Below are positions 12,757 to 25,321 of a stretch of 64,000 bases of DNA, in pieces. The notes below the pieces were generated by a model. That model saw only the letters and a list, made by a program, of their open reading frames with translations, did no database searches and was not told the origin of the DNA. Within the stretch, counting starts at the first letter, position 1; each line of letters starts with the position of its first letter. This stretch comes from Bos javanicus (taxonomy: Eukaryota; Chordata; Mammalia; Artiodactyla; Bovidae). Location of the stretch: NCBI RefSeq assembly GCF_032452875.1, contig NW_026893641.1, positions 372,001 through 436,000 of the forward strand, written 5' to 3'. A program made the position numbers and the translations under genes.

Positions 12757-13593
12757 GATCAGCCACGTGATCAGTGCATGATCAGCCACGTGATCAGTGC
12801 ATGATCAGTCACGTGATCAGTGCATGATCAGTCACGTGATCAGTGCATGATCAGTCACGTGATCAGTGCATGATCAGCCACGTGATCAGTGCATGATCAG
12901 TCACGTGATCAGTGCATGATCATCCACGTGATCAGTGCATGATCAGTCACGTGATCAGTGCATGATATAGACGTGATCAGTGCATGATCAGCCACGTGAT
13001 CAGTGCATGATAGCCACGTGATCAGTGCATGATCAGTCACGTGATCAGTGCATGATCAGTCACGTGACCAGTACATGGTAGCTACGTGATCAGTGCATGA
13101 TCAGCCACGTGATCAGTGCATGATAGCCACGTGATCAGTGCATGATCAGTCACGTGATCAGTGCATGATCAGTCACGTGATCAGTGCATGATCAGCCACG
13201 TGATCAGTGCATGATCAGCCACGTGATCAGTGCATGATAGCCACGTGATCAGTGCATGATCAGTCACGTGATCAGTGCATGATCAGTCACGTGATCAGTG
13301 CATGATCAGCCACGTGATCAGTGCATGATAGCCACGTGATCAGTGCATGATCAGTCACGTGATCAGTGCATGATCAGTCACGTGATCAGTGCATGGTAGC
13401 CACGTGATCAGTGCATGATCAGCCACGTGATCAGTGCATGATAGCCACGTGATCAGTGCATGATCAGTCACGTGATCAGTGCATGATCAGTCACGTGATC
13501 AGTGCATGATCAGCCACGTGATCAGTGCATGATCAGTCACGTGATCAGTGCATGATCAGCCACGTGATCAGTGCCTGCTCAGTCACGTGATCA
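12757..13593 (+). repeat. Array 8-9, unusually uniform
   Basis: There is no CACCTGATGGGTG marker. Apart from one GATATAGACG (near 12965) and GTAGC units near 13078 and 13396, every unit is near-canonical. The usual GAACAGTGCATGCTCAG pre-core sequence is replaced by GATCAGTGCCTGCTCAG near 13566. Confidence 0.9.
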
Positions 13594-13918
13594 GGGCCTG
13601 CGGAGCTGTGTGATTACCGTCTGCTCATCTGCTTGACAATTGTCAGCTGTGCTGCGTAATTCCTGCTTGCTCAGCTGCTTGATTATTGCCAGCTGAGCAG
13701 CATGATTCCTCACACCTGAGTTCCATGATTATTGCCTGCTGACTGTTTGATTCGTGCCTACTCAGCTCTTTGTTTATTGCCTCCAGAGGCACATGATCAG
13801 TGTATGATAGCAAACATGATCAGTGCATGATCAGTCACATGATCAGCGCCATTAAGTCACGTGATCACTACATGATAGTCATGTGATCAGTCCATGCTCA
13901 GTCACGGTATCAGTGCAT
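13594..13918 (+). repeat. Core block 9 (A-C-T), 45-bp dimer deletion
   Basis: The core is 199 bp instead of 244. The missing 45 bp are exactly one dimer (23 + 22), removed between two copies of CTTGACAATTG. Private changes include GCGGAGCTGTGTG, TACCGTCTG and AATTGTCAG. The trailer is intact. Unequal exchange within the core is the simplest explanation. Confidence 0.94.
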
Positions 13919-14341
13919 GATCAGCCACGTGATCAGTGCATGATCAGTCACATGATCAGTGTATGATCATCCACGTGATCAGTGCATGGGCAGTCATGTG
14001 ATCAGTGCATGATATAGACGTGATCAGTGCATGATCAGTCACGTGATCAGTGCATGATAGCCACGTGATCAGTGCATGATCAGTCACCTGATGGGTGTAT
14101 GATCAGTCACGTGACCAGTACATGGTAGCTACATGATCATTGCATGATCAGCCACGTGATCAGTGCATGATAGCCACGTGATCAGTGCATGATCAGTCAC
14201 GTGATCAGTGCATGATCAGTCACGTGATCAGTGCATGATCAGGCACGTGATCAGTGCATGATCAGCCACGTGATCAGTGCATGATAGCCACGTGATCAGT
14301 GCATGATCAGTCACGTGATCAGTGCATGATCAGTCACGTGA
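13919..14341 (+). repeat. Array 9-10, class i variant
   Basis: Class i order is kept (GGGCAGTCATG, GATATAGACG, CACCTGATGGGTG), but the first marker is CAGTCACATGATCAG rather than CTGTCACATGATTAG. Confidence 0.9.
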
Positions 14342-14750
14342 TCAGTATATTGTAGCTACGTGATCATTCCATGACAGCCACGTGATCAGTGCATGATAGC
14401 CACGTGATGTGTGCATGATGAGTTACGTGAGCAGAGTATGATCAGCCACGTGATCAGTGCATGAGTGCCACGTGATCAGTGCATGATATGTCACGTGACA
14501 GTGTGTGATCAGCCACGTGAACAGTGCATGATCAGCCACGTGATCAGTGCATGATAGCCACGTGATCAGTGCATGATCAGTTACGTGAGCAGTGTATGAT
14601 CAGCCACGTGATCAGTGCATGGTCAGACACGTGAACAGTGTATGATCAGCCACGTGATCAGTGCATGATATCCAAGTGATCAGTGCATGATCATCACGTG
14701 ATCAGTGTATGATCAGCCACGTGAACAGTGCATGCTCAGTCACGTGATCA
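14342..14750 (+). repeat. Degenerate leader of block 10
   Basis: 409 bp. Private variants are TATATTGTAGC in place of TATATGGTAGC, GACAGTGTGTG with one G missing, and GCATGATCAGCC in place of GCATGTTCAGCC. ATCCAAGTG is present. Confidence 0.91.
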
Positions 14751-15120
14751 GGGCCTGCTGAGCTGCGTGATTACTGTCTGCTCATCTGCTTGACAATTGC
14801 CAGCTGAGCTGCACGATTCCTGCCTGTCATCTGCTTGACAATTGCCAGCTGTGCTGCGTAATTCCTGCCTGCTCAGCTGCTTGATTATTGCCAGCTGAGC
14901 AGCATGATTCCTCACAGCTGAGTTCCATGATTATTGCCTGCTGACTGTTTGATTCGTGCCTACTCAGCTCTTTGTTTATTGCCTCCAGAGGCACATGATC
15001 AGTGTATGATAGCAAACATGATCAGTGCATGATCAGTCACATGATCAGCGCCATTAAGTCACGTGATCACTACATGATAGTCATGTGATCAGTCCATGCT
15101 CAGTCACGGTATCAGTGCAT
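14751..15120 (+). repeat. Core block 10 (A-G-T)
   Basis: Standard full-length block, 1,157 bp after block 9. That spacing is shortened partly by the block 9 deletion. Confidence 0.95.
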
Positions 15121-16090
15121 GATCAGCCACGTGATCAGTGCATGATCAGCCACGTGATCAGTGCATGATCAGCCACGTGATCAGTGCATGATCAGTCACG
15201 TGATCAGTGCATGACCAGGCACGTGATCAGTGCATGATCAGCCACGTGATCAGTGCATGATAGCCACGTGATCAGTGCATGATCAGTCACCTGATGGGTG
15301 TATGATCAGTCACGTGACCAGTACATGGTAGCTACATGATCATTGCATGATCAGCCACGTGAGTAGTGCATGATAGCCACGTGATCAGTGCATGATCAGT
15401 CACGTGATCAGTGCATGATCAGTCACGTGATCAGTGCATGATCAGTCACGTGATCAGTGCATGATCAATTACGTGATCAGTGCATGATCAGTCACGTGAT
15501 CAGTGCATGGTAGCTACGTGATCAGTGCATGATCAGCCACGTGATCAGTGCATGATAGCCACGTGATCAGTGCATGATCAGTCACGTGATCAGTGCATGA
15601 TCATCCACGTGATCAGTGCATGATCAGTCACGTGATCAGTGCATGATATAGACGTGATCAGTGCATGATCAGTCACGTGATCAGTGCATGATCAGCCACG
15701 TGATCAGTGCATGATAGCCAGTGATCAGTGCATGATAGCCAGTGATCAGTGCATGATCAGTCACGTGATCAGTGCATGATCAGCCACGTGATCAGTGCAT
15801 GATAGCCACGTGATCAGTGCATGATCAGCCACGTGATCAGTGCATGATCAGTCACGTGATCAGTGCATGATCAGCCACGTGATCAGTGCATGATCAGCCA
15901 CGTGATCAGTGCATGATCAGCCACGTGATCAGTGCATGATAGCCACGTGATCAGTGCATGATCAGTTACGTGATCAGTGTATGATCAGCCACGTGATCAG
16001 TGCATGATAGCCACGTGATCAGTGCATGATCAGTCACGTGATCAGTGTATGATCAGCCACGTGAACAGTGCATGCTCAGTCACGTGATCT
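15121..16090 (+). repeat. Array 10-11, class ii with CG-less doublet
   Basis: GACCAGGCACG is near 15213 and CACCTGATGGGTG near 15289. Two adjacent 21-bp units GATAGCCAGTG (about 15711-15752) have lost the CG of CACGTG. The last 300 bp are near-canonical. Confidence 0.92.
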
Positions 16091-16460
16091 GGGCCTGCTG
16101 AGCTGCGTGATTACTGTCTGCTCATCTGCTTGACAATTGCCAGCTGAGCTGCACGATTCCTGCCTGTCATCTGCTTGACAATTGCCAGCTGTGCTGCGTA
16201 ATTCCTGCCTGCTCAGCTGCTTGATTATTGCCAGCTGAGCAGCATGATTCCTCACACCTGAGTTCCATGATTATTGCCTGCTGACTGTTTGATTCGTGCC
16301 TACTCAGCTCTTTGTTTATTGCCTCCAGAGGCACATGATCAGTGTATGATAGCAAACATGATCAGTGCATGATCAGTCACATGATCAGCGCCATTAAGTC
16401 ACGTGATCACTACATGATAGTCATGTGATCAGTCCATGCTCAGTCACGGTATCAGTGCAT
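16091..16460 (+). repeat. Core block 11 (T-C-T)
   Basis: Standard full-length block, 1,340 bp after block 10. The same 1,340-bp spacing recurs at 21725-23065 and 26617-27957. Confidence 0.95.
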
Positions 16461-16929
16461 GATCAGCCACGTGATCAGTGCATGATCTGTCACATGATCA
16501 GTGTATGATCATCCACGTGATCAGTGCATGGGCAGTCATGTGATCAGTGCATGATATAGACGTGATCAGTGCATGATCAGTCACGTGATCAGTGCATGAT
16601 AGCCACGTGATCAGTGCATGATCAGTCACCTGATGGGTGTATGATCATTCACGTGACCTGTACATGGTAGCTACATGATCATTGCATGATCAGCCACGTG
16701 AGTAGTGCATGATAGCCACGTGATCAGTGCATGATCAGTCACGTGATCAGTGCATGATCAGTCATGTGATCAGTGCATGATCAGGCACGTGATCAGTGCA
16801 TGATCAGCCACGTGATCAGTGCATGATAGCCACGTGATCAGTGCATGATCAGTCACGTGATCAGTGCATGATCAGTCACGTGATCAGTGCATGATCATTT
16901 ACGTGATCAGTGCATGATCAGTCACGTGA
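16461..16929 (+). repeat. Array 11-12, class i trailer
   Basis: 469 bp, with the same length and order as the arrays after blocks 2 and 4. The first marker is CTGTCACATGATCAG. Confidence 0.92.
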
Positions 16930-17340
16930 CCAGTATATGGTAGCTACGTGATCATTCCATGACGAGCCACGTGAGCAGTGCATGATAGCCACGTGATGTG
17001 TGCATGATGAGTTACGTGAGCAGAGTATGATCAGCCACGTGATCAGTGCATGAGTGCCACGTGATCAGTGCATGATATGTCACGTGACAGGTGTATGATC
17101 AGCCACGTGAACAGTGCATGTTCAGCCACGTGATCAGTGCATGATAGCCACGTGATCAGTGCATGATCAGTTACCTGAGCAGTGTATGATCAGCCACGTG
17201 ATCAGTGCATGGTCAGACACGTGAATAGTGTATGATCAGCCACGTGATCAGTGCATGATATCCAAGTGATCAGTGCATGATCATCACGTGATCAGTGTAT
17301 GATCAGCCACGTGAACAGTGCATGCTCAGTCACGTGATCA
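16930..17340 (+). repeat. Degenerate leader of block 12
   Basis: 411 bp with GACGAGCC, GATGTGTGC and ATCCAAGTG. Private variants are GACAGGTGTATG, TTACCTGAGCAG and GTGAATAGTG. Confidence 0.92.
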
Positions 17341-17710
17341 GGGCCTGCTGAGCTGCGTGATTACTGTCTGCTCATCTGCTTGACAATTGCCAGCTGAGCT
17401 GCACGATTCCTGCCTGTCATCTGCTTGACAATTGCCAGCTGTGCTGCGTAATTCCTGCCTGCTCAGCTGCTTGATTATTGCCAGCTGAGCAGCATGATTC
17501 CTCACAGCTGAGTTCCATGATTATTGCCTGCTGACTGTTTGATTCGTGCCTACTCAGCTCTTTGTTTATTGCCTCCAGAGGCACATGATCAGTGTATGAT
17601 AGCAAACATGATCAGCGCATGATCAGTCACATGATCAGCGCCATTAAGTCACGTGATCACTACATGATAGTCATGTGATCAGTCCATGCTCAGTCACGGT
17701 ATCAGTGCAT
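17341..17710 (+). repeat. Core block 12 (A-G-C)
   Basis: Standard full-length block, 1,250 bp after block 11. Confidence 0.95.
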
Positions 17711-18932
17711 GATCAGCCACGTGATCAGTGCATGATCAGCCACGTGATCAGTGCATGATCAGCCACGTGATCAGTGCATGATCAGTCACGTGATCAGTGC
17801 ATGATCAGGCACGTGATCAGTGCATGATCAGCCACGTGATCAGTGCATGATAGCCACGTGATCAGTGCATGATCAGTCACCTGATGGGTGTATGATCAGT
17901 CACGTGACCAGTACATGGTAGCTACATGATCATTGCATGATCAGCCACGTGAGTAGTGCATGATAGCCACGTGATCAGTGCATGATCAGTCACGTGATCA
18001 GTGCATGATCAGTCATGTGATCAGTGCATGATCAGCCACGTGATCAGTGCATGATCAGTCACGTGATCAGTGCATGATCAGCCACGTGATCAGTGCATGA
18101 TCAGCCACGTGATCAGTGCATGATCAGTCACGTGATCAGTGCATGATCAGTCACGTGATCAGTGCATGGTAGCCACGTGATCAGTGCATGATCAGCCACG
18201 TGATCAGTGCATGATAGCCACGTGATCAGTGCATGATCAGTCACGTGATCAGTGCATGATCAGCCACGTGATCAGTGCATGATCAGCCACGTGATCAGTG
18301 CATGATCAATTACGTGATCAGTGCATGATCAGTCACGTGACCAGTACATGGTAGCTACGTGATCATTGCATGATCAGCCACGTGATCAGTGCATGATAGC
18401 CACGTGATCAGTGCATGATCAGTCACGTGATCAGTGCATGATCATCCACGTGATCAGTGCATGATCAGTCACGTGATCAGTGCATGATATAGACGTGATC
18501 AGTGCATGATCAGTCACGTGATCAGTGCATGATCAGCCACGTGATCAGTGCATGATAGCCAGTGATCAGTGCATGATAGCCAGTGATCAGTGCATGATCA
18601 GTCACGTGATCAGTGCATGATCAGCCACGTGATCAGTGCATGATAGCCACGTGATCAGTGCATGATCAGCCACGTGATCAGTGCATGATCAGTCACGTGA
18701 TCAGTGCATGATCAGCCACGTGATCAGTGCATGATCAGCCACGTGATCAGTGCATGATCAGCCACGTGATCAGTGCATGATCAGCCACGTGATCAGTGCA
18801 TGATCAGTCACGTGATCAGTGTATGATCAGCCACGTGATCAGTGCATGATAGCCACGTGATCAGTGCATGATCAGTCACGTGATCAGTGTATGATCAGCC
18901 ACGTGAACAGTGCATGCTCAGTCACGTGATCT
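17711..18932 (+). repeat. Array 12-13, class ii, octamer, CG-less doublet
   Basis: GATCAGGCACG is near 17804. GTAGC markers at 18169 and 18351 are 182 bp apart. The CG-less GATAGCCAGTG pair is at about 18552-18593. The last 340 bp are near-canonical. Confidence 0.92.
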
Positions 18933-19302
18933 GGGCCTGCTGAGCTGCGTGATTACTGTCTGCTCATCTGCTTGACAATTGCCAGCTGAGCTGCACGATT
19001 CCTGCCTGTCATCTGCTTGACAATTGCCAGCTGTGCTGCGTAATTCCTGCCTGCTCAGCTGCTTGATTATTGCCAGCTGAGCAGCATGATTCCTCACACC
19101 TGAGTTCCATGATTATTGCCTGCTGACTGTTTGATTCGTGCCTACTCAGCTCTTTGTTTATTGCCTCCAGAGGCACATGATCAGTGTATGATAGCAAACA
19201 TGATCAGTGCATGATCAGTCACATGATCAGCGCCATTAAGTCACGTGATCACTACATGATAGTCATGTGATCAGTCCATGCTCAGTCACGGTATCAGTGC
19301 AT
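18933..19302 (+). repeat. Core block 13 (T-C-T)
   Basis: Standard full-length block, 1,592 bp after block 12. Confidence 0.95.
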
Positions 19303-19771
19303 GATCAGCCACGTGATCAGTGCATGATCTGTCACATGATTAGTGTATGATCATCCACGTGATCAGTGCATGGGCAGTCATGTGATCAGTGCATGATATA
19401 GACGTGATCAGTGCATGATCAGTCACGTGATCAGTGCATGATAGCCACGTGATCAGTGCATGATCAGTCACCTGATGGGTGTATGATCATTCACGTGACC
19501 TGTACATGGTAGCTACATGATCATTGCATGATCAGCCACGTGAGTAGTGCATGATAGCCACGTGATCAGTGCATGATCAGTCACGTGATCAGTGCATGAT
19601 CAGTCATGTGATCAGTGCATGATCAGGCACGTGATCAGTGCATGATCAGCCACGTGATCAGTGCATGATAGCCACGTGATCAGTGCATGATCAGTCACGT
19701 GATCAGTGCATGATCAGTCACGTGATCAGTGCATGATCATTTACGTGATCAGTGCATGATCAGTCACGTGA
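19303..19771 (+). repeat. Array 13-14, class i trailer
   Basis: 469-bp class i array, the fourth of this exact length and order in the window. Confidence 0.92.
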
Positions 19772-20180
19772 CCAGTATATGGTAGCTACGTGATCATTCC
19801 ATGACAGCCACGTGAGCAGTGCATGATAGCCACGTGATGTGTGCATGATGAGTTACGTGAGCAGTGTATGATCAGCCACGTGATCAGTGCATGAGTGCCA
19901 CGTGATCAGTGCATGATATGTCACGTGACAGTGTATGATCAGCCACGTGAACAGTGCATGTTCAGCCACGTGATCAGTGCATGATAGCCACGTGATCAGT
20001 GCATGATCAGTTACGTGAGCAGTGTATGATCAGCCACGTGATCAGTGCATGGTCAGACACGTGAACAGTGTATGATCAGCCACGTGATCAGTGCATGATA
20101 TCCAAGTGATCAGTGCATGATCATCACGTGATCAGTGTATGATCAGCCACGTGAACAGTGCATGCTCAGTCACGTGATCA
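19772..20180 (+). repeat. Degenerate leader of block 14
   Basis: 409 bp. It has GACAGCC, GAGCAGTGTATG in place of GAGCAGAGTATG, and the shortened GACAGTGTATG. ATCCAAGTG is kept. Confidence 0.92.
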
Positions 20181-20550
20181 GGGCCTGCTGAGCTGCGTGA
20201 TTACTGTCTGCTCATCTGCTTGACAATTGCCAGCTGAGCTGCACGATTCCTGCCTGTCATCTGCTTGACAATTGCCAGCTGTGCTGCGTAATTCCTGCCT
20301 GCTCAGCTGCTTGATTATTGCCAGCTGAGCAGCATGATTCCTCACAGCTGAGTTCCATGATTATTGCCTGCTGACTGTTTGATTCGTGCCTACTCAGCTC
20401 TTTGTTTATTGCCTCCAGAGGCACATGATCAGTGTATGATAGCAAACATGATCAGTGCATGATCAGTCACATGATCAGCGCCATTAAGTCACGTGATCAC
20501 TACATGATAGTCATGTGATCAGTCCATGCTCAGTCACGGTATCAGTGCAT
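20181..20550 (+). repeat. Core block 14 (A-G-T)
   Basis: Standard full-length block, 1,248 bp after block 13. Confidence 0.95.
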
Positions 20551-21724
20551 GATCAGCCACGTGATCAGTGCATGATCAGCCACGTGATCAGTGCATGATA
20601 GCCACGTGATCAGTGCATGATCAGTCACGTGATCAGTGCATGATCAGGCACGTGATCAGTGCATGATCAGCCACGTGATCAGTGCATGATAGCCACGTGA
20701 TCAGTGCATGATCAGTCACCTGATGGGTGTATGATCAGTCACGTGACCAGTACATGGTAGCTACATGATCATTGCATGATCAGCCACGTGAGTAGTGCAT
20801 GATAGCCACGTGATCAGTGCATGATCAGTCACGTGATCAGTGCATGATCAGTCATGTGATCAGTGCATGATCAGGCACGTGATCAGTGCATGATCAGCCA
20901 CGTGATCAGTGCATGATCAGTCACGTGATCAGTGCATGATCAGCCACGTGATCAGTGCATGATCAGCCACGTGATCAGTGCATGATCAATCACGTGATCA
21001 GTGCATGATCAGTCACGTGATCAGTACATGGTAGCTACGTGATCAGTGCATGATCAGCCACGTGATCAGTGCATGATAGCCACGTGATCAGTGCATGATC
21101 AGTCACGTGATCAGTGCATGATCAGTCACGTGATCAGTGCATGATCAGTCACGTGATCAGTGCATGATCAATTACGTGATCAGTGCATGATCAGTCACGT
21201 GACAGTACATGGTAGCTACGTGATCAGTGCATGATCAGCCACGTGATCAGTGCATGATAGCCACGTGATCAGTGCATGATCAGTCACATGATCAGTGCAT
21301 GATCATCACGTGATCAGTGCATGATCAGTCACGTGATCAGTGCATGATATAGACGTGATCAGTGCATGATCAGTCACGTGATCAGTGCATGATCAGCCAC
21401 GTGATCAGTGCATGATAGCCAGTGATCAGTGCATGATAGCCAGTGATCAGTGCATGATCAGTCACGTGATCAGTGCATGATCAGCCACGTGATCAGTGCA
21501 TGATCAGCCACGTGATCAGTGCATGATCAGCCACGTGATCAGTGCATGATCAGTTACGTGAGCAGTGTATGATCAGCCACGTGATCAGTGCATGGTCAGA
21601 CACGTGAACAGTGTATGATCAGCCACGTGATCAGTGCATGATAGCCACGTGATCAGTGCATGATCAGTCACGTGATCAGTGTATGATCAGCCACGTGAAC
21701 AGTGCATGCTCAGTCACGTGATCT
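20551..21724 (+). repeat. Array 14-15, class ii plus octamer
   Basis: GATCAGGCACG is near 20641 and a second CAGGCACG near 20872. GTAGC markers at 21031 and 21212 are 181 bp apart (one base lost in GACAGTACATGG). The CG-less doublet is at about 21415-21456. Confidence 0.92.
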
Positions 21725-22094
21725 GGGCCTGCTGAGCTGCGTGATTACTGTCTGCTCATCTGCTTGACAATTGCCAGCTGAGCTGCACGATTCCTGCCTG
21801 TCATCTGCTTGACAATTGCCAGCTGTGCTGCGTAATTCCTGCCTGCTCAGCTGCTTGATTATTGCCAGCTGAGCAGCATGATTCCTCACAGCTGAGTTCC
21901 ATGATTATTGCCTGCTGACTGTTTGATTCGTGCCTACTCAGCTCTTTGTTTATTGCCTCCAGAGGCACATGATCAGTGTATGATAGCAAACATGATCAGC
22001 GCATGATCAGTCACATGATCAGCGCCATTAAGTCACGTGATCACTACATGATAGTCATGTGATCAGTCCATGCTCAGTCACGGTATCAGTGCAT
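21725..22094 (+). repeat. Core block 15 (T-G-C)
   Basis: Standard full-length block, 1,544 bp after block 14. Confidence 0.95.
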
Positions 22095-23064
22095 GATCAG
22101 CCACGTGATCAGTGCATGATCAGCCACGTGATCAGTGCATGATCAGCCACGTGATCAGTGCATGATCAGTCACGTGATCAGTGCATGATCAGGCACGTGA
22201 TCAGTGCATGATCAGCCACGTGATCAGTGCATGATAGCCACGTGATCAGTGCATGATCAGTCACCTGATGGGTGTATGATCAGTCACGTGACCAGTACAT
22301 GGTAGCTACATGATCATTGCATGATCAGCCACGTGAGTAGTGCATGATAGCCACGTGATCAGTGCATGATCAGTCACGTGATCAGTGCATGATCAGTCAC
22401 GTGATCAGTGCATGATAAGTCACGTGATCAGTGCATGATCAGCCACGTGATCAGTGCATGATCAGTCACGTGATCAGTGCATGATAGCTACGTGATCAGT
22501 GCATGATCAGCCACGTGATCAGTGCATGATAGCCACGTGATCAGTGCATGATCAGTCACATGATCAGTGCATGATCATCCACGTGATCAGTGCATGATCA
22601 GTCACGTGATCAGTGCATGATATAGACGTGATCAGTGCATGATCAGTCACGTGATCAGTGCATGATCAGCCACGTGATCAGTGCATGATAGCCAGTGATC
22701 AGTGCATGATAGCCAGTGATCAGTGCATGATCAGTCACGTGATCAGTGCATGATCAGCCACGTGATCAGTGCATGATAGCCACGTGATCAGTGCATGATC
22801 AGCCACGTGATCAGTGCATGATCAGTCACGTGATCAGTGCATGATCAGCCACGTGATCAGTGCATGATCAGCCACGTGATCAGTGCATGATCAGCCACGT
22901 GATCAGTGCATGATAGCCACGTGATCAGTGCATGATCAGTTACGTGATCAGTGTATGATCAGCCACGTGATCAGTGCATGATAGCCACGTGATCAGTGCA
23001 TGATCAGTCACGTGATCAGTGTATGATCAGCCACGTGAACAGTGCATGCTCAGTCACGTGATCA
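22095..23064 (+). repeat. Array 15-16, class ii with GATAAGTCACG
   Basis: A GATAAGTCACG unit near 22413 and the CG-less doublet near 22685-22726 are shared with the arrays at 26987 and 52448, which supports common descent of these three higher-order units. Confidence 0.92.
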
Positions 23065-23434
23065 GGGCCTGCTGAGCTGCGTGATTACTGTCTGCTCATC
23101 TGCTTGACAATTGCCAGCTGAGCTGCACGATTCCTGCCTGTCATCTGCTTGACAATTGCCAGCTGTGCTGCGTAATTCCTGCCTGCTCAGCTGCTTGATT
23201 ATTGCCAGCTGAGCAGCATGATTCCTCACACCTGAGTTCCATGATTATTGCCTGCTGACTGTTTGATTCGTGCCTACTCAGCTCTTTGTTTATTGCCTCC
23301 AGAGGCACATGATCAGTGTATGATAGCAAACATGATCAGCGCATGATCAGTCACATGATCAGCGCCATTAAGTCACGTGATCACTACATGATAGTCATGT
23401 GATCAGTCCATGCTCAGTCACGGTATCAGTGCAT
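23065..23434 (+). repeat. Core block 16 (A-C-C)
   Basis: Standard full-length block, 1,340 bp after block 15. Confidence 0.95.
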
Positions 23435-24540
23435 GATCAGCCACGTGATCAGTGCATGATCAGCCACGTGATCAGTGCATGATAGCCACGTGATCAGTGC
23501 ATGATCAGTCACGTGATCAGTGCATGACCAGGCACGTGATCAGTGCATGATCAGCCACGTGATCAGTGCATGATAGCCACGTGATCAGTGCATGATCAGT
23601 CACCTGATGGGTGTATGATCAGTCACGTGACCAGTACATGGTAGCTACATGATCATTGCATGATCAGCCACGTGAGTAGTGCATGATAGCCACGTGATCA
23701 GTGCATGATCAGTCACGTGATCAGTGCATGATCAGTCACGTGATCAGTGCATGATCAGTCACGTGATCAGTGCATGATCAGCCACGTGATCAGTGCATGA
23801 TCAGTCACGTGATCAGTGCATGATCATCCACGTGATCAGTGCATGATCAGTCACGTGATCAGTGCATGATATAGACGTGATCAGTGCATGATCAGTCACG
23901 TGATCAGTGCATGATAGCCACGTGATCAGTGCATGATCAGTCACGTGATCAGTGCATGATCAGTCACGTGACCAGTACATGGTAGCTACATGATCAGTGC
24001 ATGATCAGCCACGTGATCAGTGCATGATAGCCACGTGATCAGTGCATGATCAGTCACGTGATCAGTGCATGATCAGTCACGTGATCAGTGCATGATCAGC
24101 CACGTGATCAGTGCATGATCAGCCACGTGATCAGTGCATGATAGCCACGTGATCAGTGCATGATCAGTCACGTGATCAGTGCATGATCAGCCACGTGATC
24201 AGTGCATGATCAGCCACGTGATCAGTGCATGATAGCCACGTGATCAGTGCATGATCAGTCACGTGATCAGTGCATGATCAGTCACGTGACCAGTACATGA
24301 TCAGCCACGTGATCAGTGCATGATCAGCCACGTGATCAGTGCATGATCAGCCACGTGATCAGTGCATGATCAGTCACGTGACCAGTACATGGTTGCTACG
24401 TGATCGTTGCATGATCAGCCACGTGAGCAGTGCATGATAGCCACGTGATCAGTGCATGATCAGTCACGTGATCAGTACATGATCAGTCACGTGAACAGTG
24501 CATGATCATTTACGTGATCTGTGCATGATCAGTCACGTGA
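23435..24540 (+). repeat. Array 16-17, class ii with leader preamble
   Basis: GACCAGGCACG is near 23525. A long near-canonical run then gives way at about 24390 to the preamble GGTTGCTACGTGATCGTTGC, GTACATGATC and GAACAG that introduces several leaders. Confidence 0.91.
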
Positions 24541-24951
24541 CCAGTATATGGTAGCTACGTGATCATTCCATGACGAGCCACGTGAGCAGTGCATGATAGC
24601 CACGTGATGTGTGCATGATGAGTTACGTGAGCAGAGTATGATCAGCCACGTGATCAGTGCATGAGTGCCACGTGATCAGTGCATGATATGTCACGTGACA
24701 GGTGTGTGATCAGCCACGTGAACAGTGCATGTTCAGCCACGTGATCAGTGCATGATAGCCACGTGATCAGTGCATGATCAGTTACGTGAGCAGTGTATGA
24801 TCAGCCACGTGATCAGTGCATGGTCAGACACGTGAACAGTGTATGATCAGCCACGTGATCAGTGCATGATATCCAAGTGATCAGTGCATGATCATCACGT
24901 GATCAGTGTATGATCAGCCACGTGAACAGTGCATGCTCAGTCACGTGATCA
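24541..24951 (+). repeat. Degenerate leader of block 17
   Basis: 411 bp with all reference markers, including GACGAGCC, GAGCAGAGTATG and ATCCAAGTG. Confidence 0.92.
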
Positions 24952-25321
24952 GGGCCTGCTGAGCTGCGTGATTACTGTCTGCTCATCTGCTTGACAATTG
25001 CCAGCTGAGCTGCACGATTCCTGCCTGTCATCTGCTTGACAATTGCCAGCTGTGCTGCGTAATTCCTGCCTGCTCAGCTGCTTGATTATTGCCAGCTGAG
25101 CAGCATGATTCCTCACAGCTGAGTTCCATGATTATTGCCTGCTGACTGTTTGATTCGTGCCTACTCAGCTCTTTGTTTATTGCCTCCAGAGGCACATGAT
25201 CAGTGTATGATAGCAAACATGATCAGTGCATGATCAGTCACATGATCAGCGCCATTAAGTCACGTGATCACTACATGATAGTCATGTGATCAGTCCATGC
25301 TCAGTCACGGTATCAGTGCAT
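24952..25321 (+). repeat. Core block 17 (A-G-T)
   Basis: Standard full-length block, 1,887 bp after block 16. It is the left end of a segment duplicated from block 33 (50713) onward. Confidence 0.95.
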
